A stretch of 64,000 bases of DNA from Burkholderiaceae bacterium (GTDB taxonomy: Bacteria; Pseudomonadota; Gammaproteobacteria; Burkholderiales; Burkholderiaceae), in assembly GCA_947455485.1 (NCBI GenBank), contig CANGNV010000002.1:1-64000 (forward strand). The letters are read 5' to 3'. The translations under genes and the position numbers were made by a program. The notes below the pieces were generated by a model. It had not been told where the DNA came from and searched no databases. It worked only from the letters and a program-made list of their open reading frames with translations. Below, piece by piece: positions 1 to 8,646 of this stretch; positions within the stretch are counted from its first letter, which is position 1; each line of letters opens with the position of its first letter.

Positions 1-1
1 A

Positions 2-169
2 TTGCGCCGTTTCAAGCGCACCATTGAAAAGAATGGCCTTTTGACAGACTTGCGTGCCCGCGAGTTCTACGAGAAGCCAACGGCTGAACGTAAGCGCAAG
101 AAGGCCGCTGCTGCCAAACGCCATTACAAGCGTATCCGCAGCCAGATGTTGCCTAAAAAGCTTTACTAA
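2..169 (+). CDS. rpsU: 30S ribosomal protein S21 (5' truncated by window edge)
   Basis: The reading frame is open from the window edge and ends at TAA 167-169, giving the last 55 residues of bS21. The protein is very basic, with the family features FKR, the Arg/Lys-rich stretch ERKRKK and the terminal Lys-Leu-Tyr. bS21 binds the 30S platform near the anti-Shine-Dalgarno region and helps initiation. It is followed by a strong terminator and then yqeY and dnaG, the classical macromolecular-synthesis order (rpsU-dnaG-rpoD) with yqeY inserted, as is common in betaproteobacteria. The start codon lies outside the window. Confidence 0.95.
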   Translation: MRRFKRTIEKNGLLTDLRAREFYEKPTAERKRKKAAAAKRHYKRIRSQMLPKKLY

Positions 170-204
170 TCGAATTTAAAAGCTCTCCTCACCGAGAGGC
201 TTTG

Positions 205-237
205 AAACCCGCTGACGGTGAAACGCAGCGGGTTTTT
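205..237 (+). terminator. Rho-independent terminator after rpsU
   Basis: AACCCGCTG and CAGCGGGTT form a GC-rich stem with a loop of about ten bases, followed directly by a T run at 232-236. It lies 36 bases after the rpsU stop and would separate rpsU from yqeY-dnaG, or attenuate read-through into them. Confidence 0.8.
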
Positions 238-288
238 GCTTTTGAATCGCCAGCAATTTATTAGATACTGAATACCGGGAAAAATGCT

Positions 289-735
289 ATGAGTCTCAAA
301 GATCAAATCACCGAAGATATGAAAAACGCAATGCGTGCAAAAGAAGTAGCGCGCCTTGGGACTATTCGTCTTTTATTGGCGGCCATCAAACAGCGTGAAG
401 TGGATGATCGCATTGTGATGGATGATGCGAGCGTGATTGCTACTGTTGAAAAGATGATTAAGCAACGCAAAGACTCTATCTCCCAATTTGAAAAAGCCAA
501 TCGTGATGATTTAGTTGCGATTGAAGCTGCTGAGATGGTCATTCTGCAGGATTACTTACCTGCACAGTTATCTGATGCTGAGGTGGAAGCGGCCGTGGCT
601 GCAGCAGTTGCATCTACTGGTGCGGCTGGCCCACAAGATATGGGTAAAGTGATTGGTGTTCTTAAAGGTCAGTTGGCTGGTAAAGCTGATATGGGCAAAG
701 TTTCTGGTTTGGTAAAAGCTGCACTTGCTAAGTAA
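289..735 (+). CDS. yqeY: GatB/YqeY domain-containing protein
   Basis: The 148-residue protein matches the stand-alone YqeY family, which resembles the C-terminal tRNA-binding tail of GatB of the Asp/Glu-tRNA amidotransferase. Family features are the start SLKDQITEDMK, the segment RLGTIRLLLAAIK and the DMGKVIGVLKGQLAGKAD block near the end. It is helical and cytoplasmic with no catalytic motif, and the cellular role of stand-alone YqeY is not well known. It sits between rpsU and dnaG, its usual place in many bacteria, 39 bases before dnaG, so co-transcription with the primase is likely. Confidence 0.93.
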   Translation: MSLKDQITEDMKNAMRAKEVARLGTIRLLLAAIKQREVDDRIVMDDASVIATVEKMIKQRKDSISQFEKANRDDLVAIEAAEMVILQDYLPAQLSDAEVEAAVAAAVASTGAAGPQDMGKVIGVLKGQLAGKADMGKVSGLVKAALAK

Positions 736-774
736 GTTGAAATCAAGCTAAAAAATTAGCCTCACCCACTACTG

Positions 775-2724
775 ATGGCTCTCATACCCCAAACCTTCAT
801 TGCCGATTTACTAAATCGGGTTGACATCGTGGATGTGGTTGGGCAGCACGTGAAGTTAAAAAAAGCTGGCGCGAACTATCAAGGTTTATGCCCCTTTCAT
901 TCTGAGAAGTCTCCTTCATTTTCTGTATCACCTACTAAGCAGTTCTATCACTGCTTTGGTTGTGGAGCTCATGGCTCTGCGATTAGTTTTCTCATGGAGT
1001 ACTCTGGTCTTGGTTATGTCGATGCCATTGAAGACTTAGCGCGTTCTGCAGGATTGGATGTGCCGCGTGAAGAGCGCACTGCGAATGACGTTGCTCGCCA
1101 ACAGCAAACCATGGCTTTAAGTGAGGTCATGAGTGCAGCGGCAGATTGGTATCGCCAACAACTCAAAGTAGCGCCTCGCGCAGTCGAATACCTCAAGGGG
1201 CGCGGCCTTACTGGTGAGATCGCTAAGCGCTATGCCTTAGGTTATGCGCCCGATGGCTGGCAAGGGCTTGAAGCAGTATTTGGCACTTATGCCAATGATG
1301 AAGTGGCGAAGACTTTGCTTGAAGGTGGCTTACTCATTCAGAGTGAGCAAGGCGATAACAATCAAACAGCGCGTCGCTATGATCGCTTTCGTGATCGCAT
1401 CATGTTTCCGATTCGTAATCCTAAAGGTCAGACGATTGGCTTTGGTGGACGCATCTTGGATCAAGGTGAGCCTAAGTATTTAAATTCTCCAGAGACACCA
1501 CTTTTTTCTAAAGGCAATACGCTCTACGGATTGTTTGAAGCAAGACAAGCAATTCGTTCACAAGAATATGTTCTCGTATGTGAGGGCTATATGGACGTCG
1601 TGGCACTTGCGCAATTGGGTTTCCCTAACGCAGTAGCCACATTGGGTACGGCCTGTACCGCGAATCACGTACGTATGTTGTTGCGTCAAACCGATCGCAT
1701 CGTATTTTCATTTGATGGTGACTCTGCTGGTCAGCGCGCCGCTCAGCGCGCCTTGGAAGCATGTCTGCCATTAATGTCTGATGACAAAGAGATTCGTTTC
1801 TTGTTCTTGCCAACAGAGCATGACCCAGATAGTTATGTTCGAGCCTATGGCGCACCTGCCTTTGAAAAAGTCATCAAAGAAGCCATGTCGATCTCGAGCT
1901 TCTTCTTCAAGATTGCTAGCCAAGATCACGAGCTCACAACACCTGAGGGTAGAGCGCAAACACATCACGCAGCAAAACCTTTGTTGCTATCAATGCCGCC
2001 AATCGCATTGCGTACACAAATCTTGCGTGAGTTAGCTATTCGAACCAATTCAACGCCTGCAGAGTTGGAGTCTTTCTGTGGGTTGACGGTAGCGCCTGCA
2101 CCTGTGCAGCAGGGTTCTTATGCAACAACGAATCAGCGCGCACCCAACTTCGTTCAAGCCAATAGTGGCAATAGGACACAAGGTGCACCTTGGCAAGCAT
2201 CTAAAGGCTCGGCTAAAAGAGCGCCCATCCAAAATATTCCACCACCTCAAGCCCCTACAGATTTAGCGGAACAGATGTTGCGTGTCTTGATTCAGTTTCC
2301 ACACCTAGGAAAAGCTTTGGATGCCAATAAGAGGGCGCTTGCTTTGCAGGCTTCTGAATTGCGTTCAGAAAAAGCCTTAGAGCTTATGAAGGATTTGTTA
2401 GCTCAATGTGATCAGGTTGAATTGATTCCTGGTGAGAATGGCAAGCCACCATCAGTAGGTGCTGGCGCATTTGCACTATTCCAGGATCAGTTATCCCGCA
2501 GTGAGCTTGCCCCACTCTATGAAGTGTTGAGAAAACGGGTGATGGGTTCTGATTTGGATCTTGATGGCGCAGTTGCGGATCTTGAGGGGGCATTCAAAAA
2601 GCTGGAACTTACCCATCTCAAGATGGAAATGACGGAAATCGCCCAAAAGATCGCTGGAAGCACTGCAACGGAGCAAGATCGGGCTCGATATCGCGAGCTG
2701 GGCGAAAGATTGAAATTCTCCTAA
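775..2724 (+). CDS. dnaG: DNA primase DnaG
   Basis: DnaG makes RNA primers for the replication fork. The 649-residue protein has an N-terminal CHC2 zinc ribbon (C39, H42, C60, C63), then the catalytic core and TOPRIM fold with the EGYMD motif (E270), the metal-binding DGD motif near residue 310, and a C-terminal helicase-interacting domain. A low-complexity Gln/Asn/Pro linker at about 440-490 separates core and C-terminal domain. The length fits proteobacterial DnaG. The ATG at 775 gives the normal MALIPQTFI start. Nothing in the active site looks damaged. It lies 39 bases after yqeY and upstream of rpoD. Confidence 0.98.
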   Translation: MALIPQTFIADLLNRVDIVDVVGQHVKLKKAGANYQGLCPFHSEKSPSFSVSPTKQFYHCFGCGAHGSAISFLMEYSGLGYVDAIEDLARSAGLDVPREERTANDVARQQQTMALSEVMSAAADWYRQQLKVAPRAVEYLKGRGLTGEIAKRYALGYAPDGWQGLEAVFGTYANDEVAKTLLEGGLLIQSEQGDNNQTARRYDRFRDRIMFPIRNPKGQTIGFGGRILDQGEPKYLNSPETPLFSKGNTLYGLFEARQAIRSQEYVLVCEGYMDVVALAQLGFPNAVATLGTACTANHVRMLLRQTDRIVFSFDGDSAGQRAAQRALEACLPLMSDDKEIRFLFLPTEHDPDSYVRAYGAPAFEKVIKEAMSISSFFFKIASQDHELTTPEGRAQTHHAAKPLLLSMPPIALRTQILRELAIRTNSTPAELESFCGLTVAPAPVQQGSYATTNQRAPNFVQANSGNRTQGAPWQASKGSAKRAPIQNIPPPQAPTDLAEQMLRVLIQFPHLGKALDANKRALALQASELRSEKALELMKDLLAQCDQVELIPGENGKPPSVGAGAFALFQDQLSRSELAPLYEVLRKRVMGSDLDLDGAVADLEGAFKKLELTHLKMEMTEIAQKIAGSTATEQDRARYRELGERLKFS

Positions 2725-2807
2725 GAATTTTCTGATTTAACCCTAGAAATACCCGAAATTTACCTCATATTTTCAGCATGGAAGGGGGTAAAAAAGTCGC
2801 AATCGAC

Positions 2808-2948
2808 TATAATCCTCTATTCCCAGAAAAAAACCGATTTAATTCAGCCACTTGCGCTTTATTTTGAAGAAATTTGGGGCAAGTGGATAAAGTGGCTGCG
2901 CCTAAGCAGTCGAGAACAATCATCAGTAACGTGAGTAAGTGCTAATAA
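2808..2948 (+). promoter_or_regulatory. rpoD promoter -10 and structured leader
   Basis: A perfect TATAAT lies at 2808-2813, with no good -35 at the right distance, so a start near 2820 is inferred and would give a leader of about 130 bases. Inside it, CCACTTGC (2848-2855) can pair with GCAAGTGG (2879-2886). CAGCCACTT (2845-2853) can instead pair with AAGTGGCTG (2890-2898). The two pairings share the same 5' arm and so exclude each other. Whether this acts as a regulatory switch is not known. Confidence 0.45.
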
Positions 2949-5522
2949 ATGCCAAATATTAAGAAAAAACCAGCAGCTAAACCAGCCAAGCCAGCAGCGA
3001 AAGCTAAAGCACCCGCAAAGCCAGTGGCAAAAGCGAAGGCGCCTGCTAAACCAGTTGCCAAGGCAAAAGCCCCGGCTAAGCCAGTAAAGGCATCAGCTAA
3101 ACCAGCACCGAAAGCAAAGGCCCCAACAAAACCTGCAGCAAAAGCTAAGGCGCCAGCCAAGCCAGTAGCGAAGACTCCTACAAAAGCTCCAGCTAAGCCA
3201 GTAGCAAAAACAAAGGTAGCAAGCAAGCCGGCAGCCAAAGCCCCAGCCAAACCAGCGAAGGCTCCAGTAAAGGCAGCAGCTAAACCAACCAAGGCACCAG
3301 CAAAACCGGTAGCAAAGGCTCCAGCTAAAACAGTAAAAGCTCCTGCAAAGGCGCCGGCTAAAGTCGAAAAGATTGAGGCTGTTAAAAAAGGGAAAGTGGT
3401 TGCTCCTAAAGTTGAGGTAGTGAAGGAAGCTAAGCCAGCAAAAGAAGCTAAAGAGACCAAAGGTAAAAAGGCTAAGGAAGTTGAAGTTGAGGCAGCCGCT
3501 ACTGAGGAAGTAAAAAAGGGTCGCAAACCAAAAGCGGATGCCCCTGCAGAAGGTGTTGAGCCGGTATTGACTGATCGTCAAAAAGCGCGCGAGCGTAAGG
3601 CAAAAGAAAAAGCACTATTAAAAGAATTCGCAGCACAACAGTTGGGCTCTGAAGAGCAACAAGAATTACGTCGTACCCGTTTAAAGATCTTGATCAAGAT
3701 GGGTAAGTCCAAGGGTTATTTAACTCATGGTGAAATGAATGACGTAATGTCAGACGAGTTGTCTGATGCCGATGCATTAGAAACATTGATCAGTCTCTTA
3801 AACGACATCAATATTACCGTTTACGAGCAAGCTCCAGATGCTGAAACGCTTTTACTCAATGAAAATGCCTCAGCAACAACCTCTGAAGAAGAGGCTGAAG
3901 AAGAGGCGGAAGCCGCTTTAGCGACTGTTGATTCAGAGTTCGGCCGTACAACTGATCCAGTGCGCATGTATATGCGTGAGATGGGTACCGTTGACCTCTT
4001 GACTCGTGAGGGCGAGATCGTCATTGCGAAGAAGATTGAAGCGGGCCTTAAAGACATGGTGATGGCTTTGGCTGCTTGCCCTGTCACGATTAGTGAGATC
4101 TTGGCTAACGTAGATAAGATTGCTAGTGGCGAGATGGAGATTGATCAGTTCGTTGATGGATTGGTTGACCCTAACGCCGAAGATATTAAGCTTGGACCAG
4201 AAGAACCAGAAGTTGACCCGGATGCTGAAGAGGGTGACGAAGAAGGTGGTGAAGATGAGGGCGGTGGTGGCGGCGGTGGCGCAGCTACAGCTAACGCCAA
4301 GCAGTTGGAAGAATTGAAGCAAATCTCATTAGAGAAGTTTGCAATTGTTCGTACTCAGGCTGACAAGATGCGTCGTGCATTTGATAAAGAGGGTTACAAC
4401 TGCCCGGCTTATATCAAGGCACAAGAAGCCATTCGTGGCGAGTTGCTTGGTTTCCGTTTAACTGCAAAGAGTGTTGAGAAGTTATGCGACACCATGCGTT
4501 CACAAGTAGACCAAGTTTGGAAGCTCGAGCGCGGTATTGTGAGCTTGTTGGTAGATAAAGTTGGCGTTAATCGTGGTGAAGTCTTAAAAGACTTCCCTAA
4601 GATGTCAATGAACCTCGAGTGGACTGCTAAGTTACTCAAGGAAAACAAGCCATACACAGCATTGTTGCAACGTAACGTTCCAGCGATTCAAGAACTTCAA
4701 CAGAAGTTAATTGATATTCAAACTCGTGTTGTATTGCCACTTCCAGAATTAAAAGAAGTGAACAAGCAAATGATCGCGGGCGAGAAGCGTGCGCGTGAAG
4801 CAAAGCGTGAGATGACCGTTGCCAACTTACGTTTGGTAATCTCGATTGCTAAGAAATACACTAACCGCGGTTTGCAGTTCTTGGATTTGATCCAAGAGGG
4901 CAATATCGGTTTGATGAAGGCGGTAGATAAGTTTGAATACCGTCGTGGTTATAAGTTCTCTACCTATGCAACATGGTGGATCCGTCAGGCGATTACCCGC
5001 TCTATTGCCGATCAAGCTCGTACGATCCGTATCCCAGTTCATATGATTGAGACGATCAATAAGATGAACCGTATTAGCCGTCAGATCTTGCAAGAGACTG
5101 GTCATGAGCCAGATGCTGCAACCTTGGCGCTCAAGATGGAAATTCCTGAGGACAAGATTCGCAAGATTATGAAGATTGCTAAAGAGCCAATCTCCATGGA
5201 AACACCAATTGGTGACGATGAAGATTCTCATTTGGGCGACTTCATTGAGGATGGCAATACTTTGGCTCCAGCGGAAGCAGCATTGCATGACTCGATGCGT
5301 GATGTAGTTAAAGATGTATTGGATTCATTAACACCACGCGAAGCAAAAGTATTGCGTATGCGCTTTGGTGTTGAGATGAGCACAGACCATACTCTCGAAG
5401 AGGTGGGTAAGCAGTTTGATGTTACTCGTGAGCGTATTCGTCAGATCGAAGCTAAAGCCTTGAGAAAAATGCGTCATCCAAGCCGCAGCGACAAACTCAA
5501 AACCTTCTTAGAAGAAGATTGA
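2949..5522 (+). CDS. rpoD: RNA polymerase sigma-70 factor RpoD with long Lys/Ala/Pro N-terminal tail
   Basis: This is the primary sigma factor. The conserved part begins near residue 246 with region 1.1 ([21 protein letters not shown]), followed by region 1.2 ([11 protein letters not shown]). A non-conserved region follows with an Asp/Glu/Gly-rich insert at about 415-445 that includes seven Gly in a row. Regions 2-3 start near 624 ([20 protein letters not shown]) and region 4 with its helix-turn-helix lies at about 790-850. Residues 1 to about 190 are almost only Lys, Ala and Pro in repeated KAPAKP-type units, like a histone H1 or HctB tail. At 857 residues it is much longer than the 613 of E. 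coli RpoD. The ATG at 2949 has only a weak ribosome site, but the frame stays open through the whole tail. Confidence 0.97.
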   Translation: MPNIKKKPAAKPAKPAAKAKAPAKPVAKAKAPAKPVAKAKAPAKPVKASAKPAPKAKAPTKPAAKAKAPAKPVAKTPTKAPAKPVAKTKVASKPAAKAPAKPAKAPVKAAAKPTKAPAKPVAKAPAKTVKAPAKAPAKVEKIEAVKKGKVVAPKVEVVKEAKPAKEAKETKGKKAKEVEVEAAATEEVKKGRKPKADAPAEGVEPVLTDRQKARERKAKEKALLKEFAAQQLGSEEQQELRRTRLKILIKMGKSKGYLTHGEMNDVMSDELSDADALETLISLLNDINITVYEQAPDAETLLLNENASATTSEEEAEEEAEAALATVDSEFGRTTDPVRMYMREMGTVDLLTREGEIVIAKKIEAGLKDMVMALAACPVTISEILANVDKIASGEMEIDQFVDGLVDPNAEDIKLGPEEPEVDPDAEEGDEEGGEDEGGGGGGGAATANAKQLEELKQISLEKFAIVRTQADKMRRAFDKEGYNCPAYIKAQEAIRGELLGFRLTAKSVEKLCDTMRSQVDQVWKLERGIVSLLVDKVGVNRGEVLKDFPKMSMNLEWTAKLLKENKPYTALLQRNVPAIQELQQKLIDIQTRVVLPLPELKEVNKQMIAGEKRAREAKREMTVANLRLVISIAKKYTNRGLQFLDLIQEGNIGLMKAVDKFEYRRGYKFSTYATWWIRQAITRSIADQARTIRIPVHMIETINKMNRISRQILQETGHEPDAATLALKMEIPEDKIRKIMKIAKEPISMETPIGDDEDSHLGDFIEDGNTLAPAEAALHDSMRDVVKDVLDSLTPREAKVLRMRFGVEMSTDHTLEEVGKQFDVTRERIRQIEAKALRKMRHPSRSDKLKTFLEED

Positions 5523-5534
5523 TAAAAGACTAAC

Positions 5535-5611
5535 GGGCCTATAGCTCAGTTGGTTAGAGCAGAGGACTCATAATCCTTTGGTCCCAGGTTCAAGTCCTGG
5601 TGGGCCCACCA
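5535..5611 (+). tRNA. tRNA with CAT anticodon, probably tRNA-Ile2 (lysidine-modified)
   Basis: The full cloverleaf has acceptor stem GGGCCTA/TGGGCCC, a D arm with AGTTGGTTA, anticodon stem GAGGA/TCCTT, a T arm CCAGG-TTCAAGT-CCTGG, and encoded CCA. The anticodon CAT is at 5569-5571. CAT occurs in initiator Met, elongator Met and the minor Ile2 tRNA. The C4-G69 and C5-G68 acceptor pairs are known recognition elements of the lysidine synthetase TilS, so Ile2 is preferred over elongator Met. Position 1-72 is a G-C pair, so it is not an initiator tRNA. Confidence 0.9.
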
Positions 5612-5618
5612 GCAACAT

Positions 5619-5651
5619 AGCCACTAACGTGAATAGCGTTGGTGGCTTTTT
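5619..5651 (+). terminator. Rho-independent terminator after rpoD/tRNA
   Basis: AGCCACTAACG (5619-5629) pairs with CGTTGGTGGCT (5637-5647) in an 11-bp stem with one G-T pair and a 7-base loop, followed by a T run. It begins 8 bases after the tRNA CCA end, so rpoD and the tRNA probably share this end. Confidence 0.85.
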
Positions 5652-5906
5652 CTTTATGGAGAGTTTCAGTCTAGAAGCTGGGCAACATAAGGACGCTTTG
5701 GGGTCTTGTTATCGCCCCTTTGGAGTGCTTCCATTATCTTGGGACCGGTCACGTGTTGATGGTAATGGCGCCTATCCGGGTGCAGTAGTTTGAGGGGTAC
5801 AAGAAGATTTAAATCTTCCCCCTGAGCTCAAGTACCTGGGGTTTAATGTTCGACTCATAAATGTTATGATTTTCGTATTCAAAACACCTACTTTAGGGGC
5901 GGAACA
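5652..5906. other. Intergenic region before the first amide hydrolase, with a 16-bp palindrome
   Basis: No convincing gene is present. GAAGATTTAAATCTTC at 5803-5818 is a perfect 16-bp palindrome, 88 bases before the GTG of the next gene, and could be an operator. A good ribosome site (AGGGG, 5895-5899) lies 7 bases before that GTG. No convincing -35/-10 pair was found. Confidence 0.4.
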
Positions 5907-7016
5907 GTGAAACAAAAAATGATTAAAAAAATAGTGGCTGCCTCAGTTGCATCAACTCTAGCTTTTGCACCTCTGACAAGTAATGCCTGCACCAGCTTCT
6001 TGCTGAAGGGAAGTGATGGCGGTGCTGTTTATGGACGTTCAATGGAGTTTGGTATACAGCTTGCCTCGCAGATGATGACCATTCCAAAAGGCTATCAATT
6101 TCAGGGCATCGGTACCGATGGCAAGTATGGTTCTGGAATGAGCTGGACCACCAAGTACGCTGCCGCAGGAATGAATGGTCTCAATCAACCCATCTTGTTT
6201 GATGGTATGAATGAAAAAGGTTTAACTGGCGGACTCTTAAATTTCCCAACTAGCGCCTCTTTCCCAGTAATTGCTCCAGCAGACTCTGCTAATAGCATCA
6301 ACGCAAGTCAGGTGCTAACTTACGTACTCACTAATTATTCATCTGTAGATGAAATTAAGACTGGCTTACGCAGCCTCAAAGTGAATGGTGCAAAGCTTGG
6401 CTTCTATGGCAATCAAGTGCCTGCAGTACATTTCACCTTCCATGATGCCGCTGGAAAAAGTGTGGTTGTTGAGTACATCAAAGGACAATTAGTACTTGCT
6501 GATAATCCTGTAGGCGTAATGACCAATGATCCGCCATTTCAAGACCATCTGAATACTATTGGCAACTACTCCAATCTCTCTAAGGTAGAGCAGCCACCAC
6601 GAGTCATTAATGGCGTCGCTTATCCAGCGCCAAGCTCTGGTAATGGTTTGCACGGACTTCCTGGCGACTTCTTAAGCCCAAGTCGCTTCATCCGCGCACT
6701 CTTCTTATCGGATTCAGTTCCAAAGACTTTTACAACTGCGCAAATGGATGCCGCAGCTTGGCATATCTTAGGTAGCTTTGATATTCCGCCAGGGTCAGTC
6801 ACATTGCCAGCCAGCAATCCTTATGGTGGTGGCGCAGGTGGATATGAAACTACCGAGTGGGTTGTTGTTGCTAACAGCAAGAGCTTGACCTACAACGTTA
6901 AGATGTACGAAAACAATAACATCTATACATTTGATATGAAAAAAATGGATATGAATGCTAAAGAAATTAAGTACACAAAGTTGAATCAACCAAAATTATT
7001 GGTCCCAGTAAATTAA
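5907..7016 (+). CDS. Exported linear amide C-N hydrolase (choloylglycine hydrolase / penicillin V acylase family)
   Basis: This is an Ntn hydrolase expected to cleave a linear amide bond, as in bile-salt hydrolase, penicillin V acylase or N-acyl-homoserine-lactone acylase. A signal peptide (about residues 1-27, ending SNA) leaves Cys28 as the N-terminal nucleophile. Relative to Cys, Arg44 (+16) matches the family's catalytic Arg. Position +19, normally Asp, is Glu47. GMNEKGL, the TNDPPF region and SRF-I-R fit the remaining active-site Asn and Arg positions. The GTG start is chosen because AGGGG lies 7 bases upstream; ATG 5919 is too far from it. A strong terminator follows, so it is probably monocistronic. 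A paralogue lies at 15408. The substrate is unknown. Confidence 0.9.
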   Translation: MKQKMIKKIVAASVASTLAFAPLTSNACTSFLLKGSDGGAVYGRSMEFGIQLASQMMTIPKGYQFQGIGTDGKYGSGMSWTTKYAAAGMNGLNQPILFDGMNEKGLTGGLLNFPTSASFPVIAPADSANSINASQVLTYVLTNYSSVDEIKTGLRSLKVNGAKLGFYGNQVPAVHFTFHDAAGKSVVVEYIKGQLVLADNPVGVMTNDPPFQDHLNTIGNYSNLSKVEQPPRVINGVAYPAPSSGNGLHGLPGDFLSPSRFIRALFLSDSVPKTFTTAQMDAAAWHILGSFDIPPGSVTLPASNPYGGGAGGYETTEWVVVANSKSLTYNVKMYENNNIYTFDMKKMDMNAKEIKYTKLNQPKLLVPVN

Positions 7017-7058
7017 CCTCATGAGTTAATCTTCTGTAGATTATTTACATAGAAAAAG

Positions 7059-7080
7059 ACCACCTTCGGGTGGTTTTTTT
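7059..7080 (+). terminator. Rho-independent terminator (TTCG tetraloop)
   Basis: ACCACC (7059-7064), loop TTCG, GGTGGT (7069-7074), then a run of T. It ends the amide hydrolase transcript. Confidence 0.88.
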
Positions 7081-7372
7081 GCGTCTTAATAGAGGTTTTT
7101 GAGCTTGAAGTATGCACTCTCGATCTTCCAGTTTTCGGGCTAAATCAAGCACCTCTTTATTTTGGTTTAGGCACTAGATTCTTTAAAAACATTCCCCGAC
7201 CCTATTACTACGCTCTATTACGTGAGCGGAATGTATACCATGCTCAGCTTTTTTCCTGCCGCTCCAAAAGGTCAGAAATAAAACCCTGTATCCTTGTTAA
7301 ACCCCTGAATTATCCTAGGCGCAAGTCTTATATAGGGCGGCGAGATTCTTTTTATAGCTGGATATAGGTGGC
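7081..7372. other. Intergenic region before the pqi operon
   Basis: Together with the terminator this makes 356 bases without a clear gene. CTATTAC occurs twice, at 7202-7208 and 7215-7221. TTATAT at 7328-7333 could be a -10 for pqi, without a good -35. On the minus strand a short open stretch (ATG at 7192, stop at 7159-7157, then coding-like sequence continuing in another frame to 7045) might be a broken small gene, but I cannot name it. Confidence 0.3.
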
Positions 7373-7999
7373 ATGAAATTAGATGAGCTAATAGTCTGCG
7401 AGCAATGCGACTTATTGCAGCGAGAAGCGGTATTGGAGCTGGGCGGCACCGCCATGTGTGGCAGATGTGGAAATGTATTGTTTCGCTCTCAACCTAGAGG
7501 CTTAGAGCGTAGTCTCGTTTTTGCTTTGACTGCCGCCGCCTTATTTCTGATTTCAAATGCTTTCCCCATCGTCACTATTAGCTCTCAAGGCCTCACTAAC
7601 TCAACAACCTTACTAGATGCTGCGGGTAGATTGGTCGATGATGGCATCCCTAGTATTGCAGCATTAGTCTTCGCGACCACATTCTTGATGCCTGCTTTAG
7701 AAATTACAGCGTTAATTTATTTGCTATTACCTTTAAAGTTTGGACGCCTTCCGCCACATCTATCCTTAGCATTTAGGTTGATATACCTAGTCAAACCGTG
7801 GGCGATGGTAGAGGTATTTATGATGGGCCTATTGGTGACCATTACCAAACTCAATGCCTTGGCCTCAGTAGCGCCGGATATCGCTTTGGGCTCATTCGTA
7901 TTGCTGATGATCTCAGTAACTGCTGCAGCTGCTAACTTTGACCCCCACACTTTTTGGAGGCGGGTTGATGAGCTTAAGAAAGTAGAGGGGGGGTCATGA
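7373..7999 (+). CDS. pqiA: PqiA-type membrane protein, first half
   Basis: PqiA is the inner-membrane partner of the MCE protein PqiB in intermembrane lipid transport. This 208-residue protein has an N-terminal zinc ribbon with two CxxC motifs (CEQC and CGRC), then about four membrane helices between residues 45 and 190. E. coli PqiA, about 417 residues, carries two such units in one chain; here they are two genes. The stop overlaps the next start by 4 bases (ATGA), so the split is a clean gene arrangement with translational coupling and not a recent frameshift. Split pqiA genes are common outside enterics. GGTGG precedes the ATG. Confidence 0.88.
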   Translation: MKLDELIVCEQCDLLQREAVLELGGTAMCGRCGNVLFRSQPRGLERSLVFALTAAALFLISNAFPIVTISSQGLTNSTTLLDAAGRLVDDGIPSIAALVFATTFLMPALEITALIYLLLPLKFGRLPPHLSLAFRLIYLVKPWAMVEVFMMGLLVTITKLNALASVAPDIALGSFVLLMISVTAAAANFDPHTFWRRVDELKKVEGGS

Positions 8000-8646
8000 T
8001 CTCGGCAGCCTCTCAAAATCTTGTGGGCTGTGAAGCCTGCGGTCTTGTTCAGCGAGAATCATCTAATTCAGACAAATTGCACTGCACACGCTGTGGTACC
8101 TGCTTGCATTTTCGCAAGCCAAATAGCATTAGCAGAACTTGGGCATTGGTGATTGCAGCTTATGTCTTAATTATTCCTGCTAACTTGATGCCCGTAATGG
8201 CTACGGGCTCGCTATTTGGAACTGAAAAAGACACTATTTTTGGCGGAGTTGTTTTTTTGTGGACCTCTGATTCGCAGGTATTAGCAATCATCCTATTTTG
8301 CGCAAGTATTGTTATCCCCTTTGCCAAGCTCTTTTCATTAACTTTTCTACTGATATCCGTCCAGCGCCATTCAAGCTGGAATCCAAGATTTCGCGCGCGC
8401 CTGTATCGTATGGTGGAGGCAATTGGCCGTTGGTCCATGATTGACGTCTATGTAGCCACCATGCTAACGGCTCTCGTACAATTTGGTAACTTAATGACTA
8501 TTCGTGCTGGTGCCGGTGCCATCGCATTTGCTACAGTAGTGGTGATCACTATTTTTGCTGCAAAAAGTTTTGATCCTCGGCTCATTTGGGATGCTGCGGA
8601 TCTTCCAGAGAAAAATAATCAATTAGCTGAGGATTTACATGTCTGA
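7996..8646 (+). CDS. pqiA: PqiA-type membrane protein, second half
   Basis: This 216-residue paralogue of the preceding protein again begins with a zinc ribbon (CEAC and CTRC) followed by about four membrane helices, including the family-typical stretch with RWSMIDVYV. It overlaps the first pqiA gene by 4 bases and pqiB by 8 bases. It probably forms the inner-membrane base of the PqiB lipid tunnel together with the first half, by analogy with E. coli PqiABC and LetAB. Confidence 0.88.
   Translation: MISAASQNLVGCEACGLVQRESSNSDKLHCTRCGTCLHFRKPNSISRTWALVIAAYVLIIPANLMPVMATGSLFGTEKDTIFGGVVFLWTSDSQVLAIILFCASIVIPFAKLFSLTFLLISVQRHSSWNPRFRARLYRMVEAIGRWSMIDVYVATMLTALVQFGNLMTIRAGAGAIAFATVVVITIFAAKSFDPRLIWDAADLPEKNNQLAEDLHV

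Noticed and set aside
2949..3400. CRISPR-like or minisatellite array in the repetitive start of rpoD
   Set aside because: The repeats are in frame, vary by codon, and have no spacers of fixed length; they encode the Lys/Ala/Pro tail.
2942..3526. Long minus-strand frame opposite the RpoD tail, rich in Ala, Gly and Phe
   Set aside because: It is the antisense of the Lys/Ala/Pro repeats; low-complexity sequence keeps the other frames open. No ribosome site or family pattern.
5578..5793. Plus-strand frame starting inside the tRNA
   Set aside because: It overlaps the T arm and acceptor stem of the tRNA and the following terminator; the translation shows no family features.
7373..8646. Frameshift or pseudogene in pqiA
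   Set aside because: Both halves have their own zinc ribbon, start and a clean 4-base ATGA overlap, so it is two functional genes and not a broken one.
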